36,953 bases of DNA from the NCBI GenBank assembly GCA_002438845.1, contig DJRG01000067.1:1-36953 (forward strand), written 5' to 3'. Below are positions 23,586 to 31,630 of this stretch, in pieces. This DNA comes from Bacteroidales bacterium UBA6366 (lineage in GTDB: Bacteria; Bacteroidota; Bacteroidia; Bacteroidales; UBA932). A model generated the notes under the pieces. That model did no database searches. It worked only from the letters and a program-made list of their open reading frames with translations, and had not been told where the DNA came from. Numbering within the stretch: position 1 is the stretch's first letter; each line of letters begins with the position of its first letter. A program made the translations under genes and the position numbers.

Positions 23586-24446
23586 ATGAGGCAATTAAAG
23601 ATTACAAAGTCAATCACCAACCGCGAGAGCGCGTCCCTGGACAAGTACCTCCAGGAGATCGGCCGCGAGGAGTTGGTGTCTCCGGAAGAGGAGGTCGAAC
23701 TTTCACAGCGGATCCGCAAAGGAGATCAGAAAGCGTTGGAAAAGCTCACGAGGGCTAATCTCCGTTTTGTGGTCTCTGTGGCCAAGCAGTATCAGAATCA
23801 GGGTCTTAGCCTTCCGGATTTGATCAATGAAGGCAATCTCGGACTGATCAAGGCCGCTGAGAAATTCGATGAGACAAGAGGTTTCAAATTCATTTCATAC
23901 GCCGTGTGGTGGATCCGCCAGTCAATCCTTCAGGCTCTCGCCGAGCAGTCCAGGATCGTCAGGCTTCCGCTCAACCAGGTAGGTTCCCTGAACAAGATCA
24001 ACAAGGCTCTCTCGCAGTTCGAGCAGAAGAACGAGAGAAGCCCATCCAACGAGGAACTTTCCGAGATGATCGACATCCCTCAGGACAAGATTTCCGACAC
24101 TCTCCGGGTCTCCGGAAGACACGTGTCAGTGGACGCTCCGTTCGTTGAGGGCGAGGACAACAGCCTTCTGGACGTGATCCCTAACGATGACTCTCCTATG
24201 GCCGACAGAGGTCTGGTGAACGAGTCGCTCAGCACCGAGATTGAGAGGTCTCTCCAGATTCTGACGACCCGTGAGCGTGAGATCATCAAGTCGTTCTTCG
24301 GCATCGGATGCCAGGAGATGACCCTCGAGGAGATCGGCGAGAGACTTGATCTCACCAGAGAGAGAGTCCGCCAGATCAAGGAGAAGGCGATCCGCAAGCT
24401 CAAGAAACCATCCGCAAGCAAACTTCTTAAAACCTATCTCGGTTAA
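23586..24446 (+). CDS. rpoD: Primary RNA polymerase sigma factor (RpoD/SigA type)
   Basis: 286 residues from the ATG at 23586 (MRQLKITKSITNRES). An upstream in-frame start would add only MCITEY and is unlikely. Region 1.2 (SLDKYLQEIGREELVSPEEEVEL), region 2 (LTRANLRFVVSVAKQYQ, DLINEGNLGL and FISYAVWWIRQSI), region 3 and region 4.2 (EEIGERLDLTRERVRQIKEK) are all present. Region 1.1 is absent, as is normal for the short Bacteroidota primary sigma factor that recognises the unusual TTTG/TAnnTTTG promoters. That agrees with the promoter elements in this window. Its TAA overlaps the argS ATG by one base, so the two share a transcript. Confidence 0.96.
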   Translation: MRQLKITKSITNRESASLDKYLQEIGREELVSPEEEVELSQRIRKGDQKALEKLTRANLRFVVSVAKQYQNQGLSLPDLINEGNLGLIKAAEKFDETRGFKFISYAVWWIRQSILQALAEQSRIVRLPLNQVGSLNKINKALSQFEQKNERSPSNEELSEMIDIPQDKISDTLRVSGRHVSVDAPFVEGEDNSLLDVIPNDDSPMADRGLVNESLSTEIERSLQILTTREREIIKSFFGIGCQEMTLEEIGERLDLTRERVRQIKEKAIRKLKKPSASKLLKTYLG

Positions 24447-26233
24447 TGACTCCGGAACTTTTCATCGCCACGAAGGCTTCAGAAGCCATCAAGGCCCTCT
24501 ATAACGCCGACATCGAACCGTCTGCTCTTCAGGTCTCAGTCACAAGGAAGGAATTCACAGGGGACTTCACCCTCGTCGTTTTCCCTCTTCTTCGACTGTC
24601 GCACTCCACCCCGGAGAACACCGGCAACGCCATCGGGGAATGGCTCAAGACCAATGTGCCGGAGATTTCTGAATATAACTGCGTGAAGGGTTTTCTCAAC
24701 CTCCTGTTTTCCAACCTGTTCTGGAACGAGCTTTTCGGAGAGATCGTCACTGACAAGGATTTCGGCGATCTGCCTAAGACAGGGAAGAACATCATGGTCG
24801 AGTTCTCTTCGCCTAACACCAACAAGCCTCTTCACCTCGGCCACATCAGGAACAACCTGCTCGGTGACTCTGTGTCAAGGCTTTTGAAGGCCAGCGGCAA
24901 CAATGTGATCAAGACCACCCTCGTCAACGACAGGGGAGTACACATCTGCAAGTCCATGCTTGCCTGGCTGAAGGTCGGAAACGGAGCGACTCCCGAGTCA
25001 ACCGGAATCAAGGGCGACCATCTTGTCGGGGATATGTACGTGGCTTTCAACAACATCTACAAGAAGGAAGTCGATGATCTTGTGGCCGGAGGAATGGACG
25101 AGGAGACCGCCAAGAAAGAGGCCCCTTGTCTTAAGGAGGCTCATGAGATGCTTCAGAAGTGGGAGGCCGGCGACAAGGAGGTCCGTGACCTTTGGGCCAA
25201 GATGAACAGCTGGGTCCTCAAGGGATTCGATGAGTCCTACAAGGCTCTCGGAATCACTTTCGACAAAGTCTACTACGAGTCTCAGACTTATCTGCTCGGC
25301 AAGGAGCTGGTGCAGAAGGGATTAGATATGGGTGTGTTCGTGAAGGATCCAGACGGCTCCGTTTGGTGCGATCTAACCGCCGACGGACTTGACAGGAAAC
25401 TTCTCATCCGTTCGGACGGTACCTCAGTTTACATCACACAGGATCTTGGCACTGCTGAAAGGCGTTTCGCCGAATATCATCTGGATTCTCACGTCTATGT
25501 GGTCGGCAACGAGCAGAACTATCACTTTCAGGTTCTTAAACTGATCCTCAAGAAGTTGGGCTTCGATTGGGCCGACAACATATTCCATCTTTCTTATGGA
25601 ATGGTCGAGTTGCCGGAGGGCAAGATGAAGTCCCGTGAGGGCACCGTCGTGGACGCCGACGATCTTCTTCAGAAGATGTACGAGGAGGCGAGAGCGACTT
25701 CGGACGAGTCCGGCAAGCTGGCCGACATGAGCGAGGAGGACAAGACGAGGCTCTACCACATGATCGGTCTTGGTGCGCTCAAGTACTTCATCATCAAGGT
25801 GGATCCGAAGAAGACCATGCTCTTCAACCCGAAGGAGTCCATCGACTTCAACGGCAACACCGGTCCGTTCATCCAGTATACCCACGCCAGAATCCGCTCG
25901 ATCCTTCGCAAGGCCGCGGAGAAGGGTATTGAATATTCAGCCTCTCCTCTGCCTAAGGTCGAGCTCAGCGCCAAGGAGATCAGACTCATAAAGTTGCTGA
26001 ACACATTCCCTGCCAAGATCGCGGAAGGCGCGCAGGCATATTCACCGGCCGTCATCGCCAACTACGCTTACGACCTCGCCAAGGAGTTCAACCAGTACTA
26101 TCATGACACCCCTATCCTCAAGGAGGAGAACGGGGATGTCCTCAAGATGCGTCTTGTTCTGATTGACACCCTTTCCGCAGTGCTGCGCAAGGCTATGGGT
26201 ATCCTCGGAATCGAACTGCCGGAGAGAATGTAG
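24446..26233 (+). CDS. argS: Arginyl-tRNA synthetase
   Basis: 595 residues from an ATG at 24446. The N-terminal additional domain characteristic of ArgRS (about 1-115) precedes the class I catalytic core. VEFSSPNTNKPLHLGHIRNN contains the HIGH motif. DGTSVYITQDLGTAERR and YVVGNEQNYHF are ArgRS-specific, and KMKSREGTVV is the KMSKS counterpart. The C-terminal DALR anticodon-binding domain spans about 475-595 (SPAVIANYAYDLAKEFNQYYHDTPIL). It charges tRNA-Arg with arginine in the cytosol. The start codon overlaps the rpoD stop (TAATG), and the YgiQ-like gene starts 8 nt after the end. Confidence 0.98.
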   Translation: MTPELFIATKASEAIKALYNADIEPSALQVSVTRKEFTGDFTLVVFPLLRLSHSTPENTGNAIGEWLKTNVPEISEYNCVKGFLNLLFSNLFWNELFGEIVTDKDFGDLPKTGKNIMVEFSSPNTNKPLHLGHIRNNLLGDSVSRLLKASGNNVIKTTLVNDRGVHICKSMLAWLKVGNGATPESTGIKGDHLVGDMYVAFNNIYKKEVDDLVAGGMDEETAKKEAPCLKEAHEMLQKWEAGDKEVRDLWAKMNSWVLKGFDESYKALGITFDKVYYESQTYLLGKELVQKGLDMGVFVKDPDGSVWCDLTADGLDRKLLIRSDGTSVYITQDLGTAERRFAEYHLDSHVYVVGNEQNYHFQVLKLILKKLGFDWADNIFHLSYGMVELPEGKMKSREGTVVDADDLLQKMYEEARATSDESGKLADMSEEDKTRLYHMIGLGALKYFIIKVDPKKTMLFNPKESIDFNGNTGPFIQYTHARIRSILRKAAEKGIEYSASPLPKVELSAKEIRLIKLLNTFPAKIAEGAQAYSPAVIANYAYDLAKEFNQYYHDTPILKEENGDVLKMRLVLIDTLSAVLRKAMGILGIELPERM

Positions 26234-26241
26234 GACGTCCT

Positions 26242-27963
26242 ATGTCCGAAACGGATTACATGTTCCCGACCTCCAAGAAGGAGGTTGAAGCCTTAGGGTG
26301 GGACTACATCGACGTCATCCTTTTTACGGGTGACGCCTTTGTGGACCACCCTTCTTTCGGTACTGCTTGCATCGCCCGTTGGCTTCAGCATTTTGGCTAT
26401 AGGGTTGCTGTCGTGCCGCAGCCAAACTGGAGGGATGACCTCAGGGATTTCAAGAAACTGGGCGCTCCGAGACTCTATTTCGGTGTCAACGCCGGTGCGA
26501 TGGATTCCATGGTGAACCATTACACGGCCAGCAAGCGTCTCCGCCACGACGACGCCTACACTCCGGACGGAAAGGCCGGACAGAGGCCAGACTATGCCGT
26601 CAGTGTCTATACGAACATATTGAAGGATCTTTATCCTGACGTTCCGGTCATCATCGGAGGTGTCGAGGCTTCTCTCCGAAGACTCACCCACTATGACTAC
26701 TGGAAAGACGAGCTTGTTCCGTCTATTCTGAAATGGTGCAGGGCAGACTACCTGTGCTACGGGATGGGGGAGAAGCCGATGATAGAGCTGACAAGGGCCA
26801 TAGAGGCGCAGAGGAATATTCATGAGATCCACAAGATTCCGCAGATCGCTTTCATGATGAGCGGGAAGTGGAAGGTCAAGGATCCGCTGGTGCTCCATTC
26901 GTTCGAGGAGTGCAAGCGGGACAAGAAAGCGTTCGCGGAGAATTTCCATCTGATTGAGACTCACGCCAACATGATGCATCCGGCAACGATCATCGAGCCT
27001 GTCGGGAACGGTTTCGTGCAGATCAACCCGCCATATTCCCCGTCCACAACCGAGGAGATGGATTCCTTCTGGGATCTGCCGTTCACCAAACTGCCCCATC
27101 CTCGCTACAAAGGAAAGAGGATTCCTGCCTACGACATGATCAAGGATTCCATCATCACTCACCGAGGGTGCTTCGGAGGGTGTAATTTCTGCACTATCGC
27201 GGCGCATCAGGGAAAGTTCATCCAATCCCGCTCGCAGGCTTCGATCTTGGCTGAGGTGAAGAAATTGGCAAAGATGCCAGGGTTTGCGGGGAATATCTCC
27301 GACCTTGGCGCCCCGACCGCGAACATGTACGGAATGCGAGGCAAGAATCCGACTCTCTGCGACAAATGCCGTAGGAAATCGTGCCTGTTTCCGGCCCCGT
27401 GTCCGAATATGAACCGCTCTCACAAACAGATACTTGAACTCTATAAGAAAGTCAATGCCGTCCCCGGAATCCGTCATTCCTACATCGGAAGCGGAATCCG
27501 ATACGACTTGTTCCTGGACGAGAACGGTTTCGTGGACGAGACCTCCAAACCTTATCTGAAGACTTTGATTCTTGACCACACTTCCGGGCGAATGAAAGTG
27601 GCTCCGGAGCACACTGAGGACAAGGTTCTCCAGTACATAGCCAAGCCTTCGTTCAAGCTGTTCGAGAGGCTTCGCTGCGAATTTGACAAGATCTGCGCGC
27701 AGAACGGCCGCCGGACCGGCATCGTTCCGTATTTCATCTCCTCCCACCCTGGCTGCACGATGAAGGACATGGAGAACCTGTCCAAAAATCCCGCTTTGAA
27801 AGGAATATACATGGATCAGGTGCAGGATTTCACTCCGACTCCGATGACCACATCATCCGTGATGTACTACACCGGAATCGACCCGCGCACGATGAAACCG
27901 GTCTTCGTGGAGCGTGATCCAGAGAAGAAGAAGAGACAGAAATCGTTTTTTTTCAGAAAATAG
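26242..27963 (+). CDS. YgiQ-family radical SAM protein
   Basis: 573 residues from an ATG at 26242. The N-terminal half is the YgiQ-specific domain (FPTSKKEVEALGWDYIDVILFTGDAFVDHPSFG, VIIGGVEASLRRLTHYDYW). The radical SAM domain has its 4Fe-4S motif at RGCFGGCNFC (Cys310, Cys314, Cys317), followed by a Cys-rich segment CDKCRRKSCLFPAPC. The end QVQDFTPTPMTTSSVMYYTG is also diagnostic. Members bind S-adenosylmethionine; the reaction is unknown. It is slightly shorter than the 600-700 residues of many homologues, ending soon after the core with a basic KKKRQKSFFFRK. It lies 8 nt after argS and probably belongs to the rpoD-argS transcript. A 484-codon antisense frame here is a shadow. Confidence 0.93.
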   Translation: MSETDYMFPTSKKEVEALGWDYIDVILFTGDAFVDHPSFGTACIARWLQHFGYRVAVVPQPNWRDDLRDFKKLGAPRLYFGVNAGAMDSMVNHYTASKRLRHDDAYTPDGKAGQRPDYAVSVYTNILKDLYPDVPVIIGGVEASLRRLTHYDYWKDELVPSILKWCRADYLCYGMGEKPMIELTRAIEAQRNIHEIHKIPQIAFMMSGKWKVKDPLVLHSFEECKRDKKAFAENFHLIETHANMMHPATIIEPVGNGFVQINPPYSPSTTEEMDSFWDLPFTKLPHPRYKGKRIPAYDMIKDSIITHRGCFGGCNFCTIAAHQGKFIQSRSQASILAEVKKLAKMPGFAGNISDLGAPTANMYGMRGKNPTLCDKCRRKSCLFPAPCPNMNRSHKQILELYKKVNAVPGIRHSYIGSGIRYDLFLDENGFVDETSKPYLKTLILDHTSGRMKVAPEHTEDKVLQYIAKPSFKLFERLRCEFDKICAQNGRRTGIVPYFISSHPGCTMKDMENLSKNPALKGIYMDQVQDFTPTPMTTSSVMYYTGIDPRTMKPVFVERDPEKKKRQKSFFFRK

Positions 27964-27997
27964 TTCACTCTTTGCTTCTCAATTCGGAAAAATGTCT

Positions 27998-28005
27998 TAA
28001 TATTG
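27998..28005 (+). promoter_or_regulatory. Probable -7 element of the small acidic protein gene
   Basis: TAATATTG followed by CA matches TAnnTTTG at all but one base. The predicted start near 28012 favours the ATG at 28021 over an earlier in-frame start at 28003. Confidence 0.45.
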
Positions 28006-28020
28006 CACCCGAAAACGAGA

Positions 28021-28389
28021 ATGACTATGACACCAGATCAGAAGAAAAGACACGTGGTAAGTTATGAGAATATGTCCGAGGCACTTGCCGCTGCGTTCAA
28101 TGAGAAATATCCAGGAGGGTTCAGTGACTACCTTCCTGACCTTGTAAAATACCCGAAGCCTGACGGCACGTCTTTCTATGCGGTGACTGTCGAGACTGAT
28201 GACTCGATCAATCTGGTGAAGATCAAGGTGAAGACAGATGACGCCGAGGCCCTTGAGAGATGGCTTGAAGGCGAGGAGGATGCCGAGAATGAGGATGTCG
28301 CCGGATCTTCTGCCGACGCCCCTGCTGACAGCGCCCTTCCTGATGACAACATCTCGCAGTACGGTGGGGATGATGATTCCGCAGAGTAA
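28021..28389 (+). CDS. Small acidic protein of unknown function
   Basis: 122 residues from the ATG at 28021 (MTMTPDQKKRHVVSYENM). The N-terminal two thirds look folded: MSEALAAAFNEKYPGGFSDYLPDLVKYPKPDG, then FYAVTVETDDSINLVKIKVKTDD. The last 45 residues are very acidic and low in complexity (EGEEDAENEDVAGSS...GGDDDSAE), probably disordered. There is no signal peptide or membrane segment. It has its own promoter and a terminator at 28419-28452, so it is a one-gene unit. I do not recognise the family. The codon pattern matches its neighbours, which supports it as real. Confidence 0.75.
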   Translation: MTMTPDQKKRHVVSYENMSEALAAAFNEKYPGGFSDYLPDLVKYPKPDGTSFYAVTVETDDSINLVKIKVKTDDAEALERWLEGEEDAENEDVAGSSADAPADSALPDDNISQYGGDDDSAE

Positions 28390-28418
28390 TCCACGATCAA
28401 TTAATATAATAGCATAAT

Positions 28419-28452
28419 GGCCTGATTTTTCACGATTTCAGGCCTGTTTTGT
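28419..28452 (+). terminator. Rho-independent terminator after the small acidic protein gene
   Basis: GGCCTGA (28419-28425) and TCAGGCC (28438-28444) form a 7-bp stem with a 12-nt loop, followed by the T-rich tract TGTTTTGTTT. Confidence 0.75.
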
Positions 28453-28472
28453 TTCTTGTAGATGGCATTTTC

Positions 28473-29231
28473 ATGAGGACGTTTTTCCCGATATTATTTA
28501 TTATTACACTTATAGGGTGTTCATCTGGGAATGTATCTGTCTCTGATTTAAGGGACGGTGATCTGCTCTTTGTCGTAAACGGTCTTGGCAACAACATAAC
28601 AGATGTGACGGAGGGAGTTGATGGCCTCACGATTGACCATGTGGCTGTTTATGTTGGAGGAGACATCATCGAAGCCGTTCCCGTAGGAGGAGTATGGCGG
28701 ATTCCGCTGGATAGCTTTTTGGTGAGGCTTGCCGAGACTGATGCGGTCATGATTGGGCGTGTGGATGACTTGGATGTAGATGCCAGCATCGGGAACGCCG
28801 AGAGGTTTCTTGGAAGTCCTTACGATGAGATATTCATGCCAAGCGACAGTGCCATATACTGCTCGGAACTTGTCCAGAAGTCGTTTGTTTTCAAAGGTGG
28901 ACGAAATGAGCGTAGTGATGTAAAAGATAATGTTGGAAAGAAAGACAAGATAGGTGAAGAATATGAGATGAATGGGGTGACGAATGGCACTGAGAATGAT
29001 GATGAAAGTAATGAAGGAATAAAACCTTCAGAGATCGGACCAAGGCTTTTTGTGTTTGATACAATCCCGATGTCGTTCCACGACAGCACCGGAAATGTGA
29101 CGGAGTTCTGGACAAAATACTATGCCGCTCGCGGCCTTAAAGTTCCGGAAGGCGAGCCGGGAACCAATCCCGGCCAGCTCTCCCGTGACCCTAATGTTGA
29201 ATTACTGGGCTATTTACGCTTCGGTCACTGA
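28473..29231 (+). CDS. YiiX/YebB-like (NlpC/P60 superfamily) cysteine hydrolase, lipoprotein
   Basis: 252 residues from the ATG at 28473, chosen because it gives a clean lipoprotein signal (MRTFFPILFIITLIGCSSG). An earlier in-frame start adds a non-signal MFLVDGIF. GDLLFVV opens the fold; LTIDHVAVYVG contains His56 and IYCSELVQKSF contains Cys130. This His-before-Cys order is that of the circularly permuted YiiX/YaeF group. Such enzymes are thought to cut amide or ester bonds in cell-wall or lipid substrates; the substrate here is unknown. Residues about 142-188 are a polar Asn/Asp/Glu/Lys-rich insert with AT-richer codons. The last residues and TGA stop lie within a hairpin repeat. Confidence 0.78.
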   Translation: MRTFFPILFIITLIGCSSGNVSVSDLRDGDLLFVVNGLGNNITDVTEGVDGLTIDHVAVYVGGDIIEAVPVGGVWRIPLDSFLVRLAETDAVMIGRVDDLDVDASIGNAERFLGSPYDEIFMPSDSAIYCSELVQKSFVFKGGRNERSDVKDNVGKKDKIGEEYEMNGVTNGTENDDESNEGIKPSEIGPRLFVFDTIPMSFHDSTGNVTEFWTKYYAARGLKVPEGEPGTNPGQLSRDPNVELLGYLRFGH

Positions 29232-29252
29232 GCTTGTCGAAGTGCCGAAGCG
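29217..29252. repeat. Dispersed hairpin repeat at the YiiX-like gene end
   Basis: CGCTTCGGTCACT and AGTGCCGAAGCG form a stem with one bulge around loop GAGCTTGTCGA. The inner pairs are CACT/AGTG where other copies have CGCT/AGCG. It contains the TGA stop (29229-29231) and lies between converging genes, so it may act as a terminator in both directions. Confidence 0.85.
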
Positions 29253-29260
29253 TACCAGCA

Positions 29261-30223
29261 TTAATTAACCCTCTTCACCGAAGCCGACCTCCCTATCGAC
29301 TTGATCATCACACCCAAGTCCTTGGGAGCCTTGTAGTTGATGGAAGACGCTCCAGTCGCGTCCTCGATCATGATGGAACGGCTCACGTTCACGTCACACC
29401 TGCATGCTCCCGAGGTCTCAAGTACGGCTTCCTCTACATTGGCCTCCATCGCATGGATCTTGCTGGCTCCAGAGGCGTCCACCTCCAGCTTTCCGATTGT
29501 CCCTTCGATGTAAAGCTCGCAAGCTCCAGAGGCGTCTACACTTGCCTTGCGTGAATCTCCGGCCAGCCTGGCCTTGCAGGCCCCGCTGATTTCCAAATCC
29601 AGTTTGTCCGCATTGATGCTAAGATTTCCGTTGGACGCTCCGGAAAGCTCGATGTCCGCTTCCCTGAAACCGCCTGCGATCTTGTAGCCGCAAGCTCCGC
29701 TAATCTCAGCTTCAAGTTCATTGGCATTGACGTTGAGGGTTTCCAGATTGGCTGCACCGCTCAGATCCAATGAGAAGTCAAAATTCCCGAGGTCGAATGT
29801 GTCATCGCACCTGAGTCGCGTTGCTCCGGACATGTCCAATTTCCTAAGTTCCGGCATGGACACCACAGCCTTGCACGTCCAGTTTCCCAACTTCTTCTGA
29901 ATCCTTGACGGAATCTCCTTGTTCCAACCGATTTTCAGAACCCCGTTCTTCACCCAAACAAGAAGATAGTCCTGGAGCTCGCTCGGAAGCGTCACCTCAA
30001 CCTTGTAGGCGTTTGATTTTGATAGGGTGACATCCACGACTCCTGAGAGTTCCAGCCCGGTGAAATCTGTGCAGTTGAACTTGCATTTGGTGTACTCAGT
30101 GCTGGCCTGGGTGGCTGCCGGCTGACTTGTTGAAGTTGTGACGCCCGCTGAGGCGGCTGTGCAAAGACAAGGAGCGACGATCATAGCGAGCACTGTGGCT
30201 CCAATAAAAATAAATTTTTTCAT
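29261..30223 (-). CDS. Secreted GIN-domain (DUF2807) beta-solenoid protein
   Basis: 320 residues from an ATG at 30223, with a signal peptide (MKKFIFIGATVLAMIVAPCLCTAASA). After a Ser/Thr-rich linker the head region reads FTGLELSGVVDVTLSK...YKVEVTLPSEL, the usual start of putative auto-transporter adhesin/GIN domains. Repeated strands follow at about 20-residue spacing, each with an SGA or SGAC turn (LDMSGATRLRC, DLSGAANLETL, EISGACGYKI, ELSGASNGNL, EISGACKARL, DASGACELYI, DASGASKIHA, ETSGACRCDV), a right-handed beta-solenoid pattern. Function is unknown; surface or periplasmic location is inferred. It is downstream of an ECF sigma factor and a putative anti-sigma factor, 2 nt after the latter. 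Confidence 0.87.
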   Translation of the reverse strand: MKKFIFIGATVLAMIVAPCLCTAASAGVTTSTSQPAATQASTEYTKCKFNCTDFTGLELSGVVDVTLSKSNAYKVEVTLPSELQDYLLVWVKNGVLKIGWNKEIPSRIQKKLGNWTCKAVVSMPELRKLDMSGATRLRCDDTFDLGNFDFSLDLSGAANLETLNVNANELEAEISGACGYKIAGGFREADIELSGASNGNLSINADKLDLEISGACKARLAGDSRKASVDASGACELYIEGTIGKLEVDASGASKIHAMEANVEEAVLETSGACRCDVNVSRSIMIEDATGASSINYKAPKDLGVMIKSIGRSASVKRVN

Positions 30224-30225
30224 AA

Positions 30226-30732
30226 CTATTTTATTTTGTTGATTTTGTCTAATCCATTAAGAAGTTCTCCATAGTATTCTTTCAGAATGATCGCCTTCTC
30301 CGCATTGTCAAGCTCATCCGGAAGTTGGTCAATCATCGGCACACTCTCCTCCGCGATACTCCTCACGGTACTCTCCCAATCGGCGTTCAAATCTTTTGTG
30401 AATATTTCCCCGTACATCACGCTTGCCTTCTCTGAATATGCCAAATATACCTCTACCGGATCATTCCCGACCCCTTCGAACCACTCTGTTTCTCCTGCCG
30501 TGCGGTTTATGAATATCACAGCGGCGGCACAGGCGGCGGCCGCAGAAGCCACCACGGTGAATATTTTTGTGAATATCCTCTTCCGCTTCTTTACCTTATC
30601 CGTTTGCTCCATACCCGCTGACGCCAGCATCGCATCCAGTTTGCCCCCGAACCGTGCCTCGTGTCCCTCTGGCAGATCCTTGTCGTTCAGAAGATAGGGA
30701 TTATTCCTGATATATTCCTTAAAGTCTGTCAT
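30226..30732 (-). CDS. Putative anti-sigma factor (single-pass membrane protein)
   Basis: 168 residues from an ATG at 30732. The cytosolic N-terminal part (about 1-50) contains YLLNDKDLPEGHEARFGGKLDAML, typical of small Bacteroidales proteins encoded after ECF sigma factors. A basic stretch KKRKR precedes one membrane segment (about 56-76, ending CAAAVIFI), and a periplasmic domain of about 90 residues follows. The zinc-type ASD motif is not seen, so assignment as anti-sigma rests on topology and position: its start overlaps the sigma factor's end by 14 nt, indicating coupled translation. Its periplasmic part could sense an envelope signal. Confidence 0.65.
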   Translation of the reverse strand: MTDFKEYIRNNPYLLNDKDLPEGHEARFGGKLDAMLASAGMEQTDKVKKRKRIFTKIFTVVASAAAACAAAVIFINRTAGETEWFEGVGNDPVEVYLAYSEKASVMYGEIFTKDLNADWESTVRSIAEESVPMIDQLPDELDNAEKAIILKEYYGELLNGLDKINKIK

Positions 30733-31234
30733 GTCCTTGTCTCTTTAATATTTCGGCCAATTTGGCCTTTCCCCTTGAAAACTGTGTCCTGATCGTACCC
30801 TCACGCTCCCCGGTAATGCCGGCGATTTCCTCATAGTCAAGTCCTTCCAGAAGTGTCAGATTCATGATTATTCTGTAGTTGTCCGGCAATTCATCGATGG
30901 CCTTGCGCACTTCGGTGACACCAGCCGCTGTCCCTGAAAACTCCAGATGTGGGTCGCTGTCATATTCGGAAGCGTCAGCGGCATATTCATCAAGGAAGAG
31001 TTTCTCCCTCTTTTTCCGCCTCGCCGCGTCGATGGATTTTCTGATGCAGGTCCGGTTCAGCCATAAGGCGACCTGCGCAGGGTCTTTGGGCACGACATCG
31101 GCCGAGATGAACTTGAGGATCGTGTCCTGCATGATCTCTTCGGCTTCGCCGCTGTTGCGGATTATCCGAAGGCTGGTGTTGAACAGCCGTCTGGCGTGTG
31201 CCTTGTAGAACATTATGGACTCTTCTCTTGTCAT
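30719..31234 (-). CDS. ECF-type RNA polymerase sigma factor
   Basis: 171 residues from an ATG at 31234, normal ECF length. Region 2 spans about 8-75 (ARRLFNTSLRIIRNSGEAEEIMQDTILKF, VALWLNRTCIRKSIDAARRKK). Region 4 spans about 115-165 (AIDELPDNYRIIMNLTLLEGLDYEEIAGITGEREGTIRTQFSRGKAKLAEIL), including the HTH that reads the -35-like element. No regions 1 or 3. It should direct polymerase to envelope-stress or surface-protein genes, with the next gene as its inhibitor and the GIN-domain gene as a probable target in the same operon. It is not beside a SusC/FecR pair, so it is not the usual carbohydrate or iron transport type. Confidence 0.9.
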   Translation of the reverse strand: MTREESIMFYKAHARRLFNTSLRIIRNSGEAEEIMQDTILKFISADVVPKDPAQVALWLNRTCIRKSIDAARRKKREKLFLDEYAADASEYDSDPHLEFSGTAAGVTEVRKAIDELPDNYRIIMNLTLLEGLDYEEIAGITGEREGTIRTQFSRGKAKLAEILKRQGHDRL

Positions 31235-31309
31235 CGTTTTCTTGTCGTTTCACAATATAAACGAATATTTTCATTGATTGTTACAAGAATTTCGTAATAT
31301 TTTGAAAAA

Positions 31310-31392
31310 GTCGCTTCGGCAGGCTCAGCGACCGACAGGATCGGTGCGGTCGCAGAGCGGAAAGCAGCGGTCGCTGAGCTTGTCGAAGCGAC
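31310..31392. repeat. Inverted pair of dispersed hairpin repeats
   Basis: A reverse copy (31310-31334) and a forward copy (31368-31392) of the GAGCYTGTCGA-loop repeat can pair with each other over 25 positions with two mismatches. The 33 nt between them contain a decayed partial copy. The block lies upstream of the ECF sigma factor gene. Confidence 0.8.
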
Positions 31393-31404
31393 ATGATACA
31401 ACGG

Positions 31405-31438
31405 AAAAGCCCGGTGTCTCTCGACCGCGGGCTCTTTT
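31405..31438 (+). terminator. Possible terminator hairpin
   Basis: AGCCCG (31408-31413) pairs with CGGGCT (31428-31433), with flanking A- and T-rich runs that extend the stem and give a CTTTT tail. No plus-strand gene lies immediately upstream, so its transcript is unclear. The rest of 31393-31599 shows no supported gene. Confidence 0.4.
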
Positions 31439-31599
31439 CATTTCATTTGGCTTAAAAGATTCTTGTTTTTGTGACGATATCACTATCCAACCACAAAGTT
31501 ACCGCCGGTCAGATTTCTGTACAATCCCAATATATAGGTAAACTGTCTGCCCTGTATCGTGAAACGTAGGTACCAAAATGTAAAATCAATATTATTTCT

Positions 31600-31607
31600 T
31601 AAATTTG
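31600..31607 (+). promoter_or_regulatory. -7 promoter element of the DUF4491 gene
   Basis: TAAATTTG is an exact TAnnTTTG match. The predicted start near 31614 excludes an in-frame start at 31559 and supports the ATG at 31631. Confidence 0.6.
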
Positions 31608-31630
31608 TCATTTTGAAAATGCGATCGAAT

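Noticed and set aside
26293..27747. 484-codon open frame antisense to the YgiQ-like gene
   Set aside because: Shadow of a GC-rich coding sequence; the plus-strand radical SAM motifs are unambiguous.
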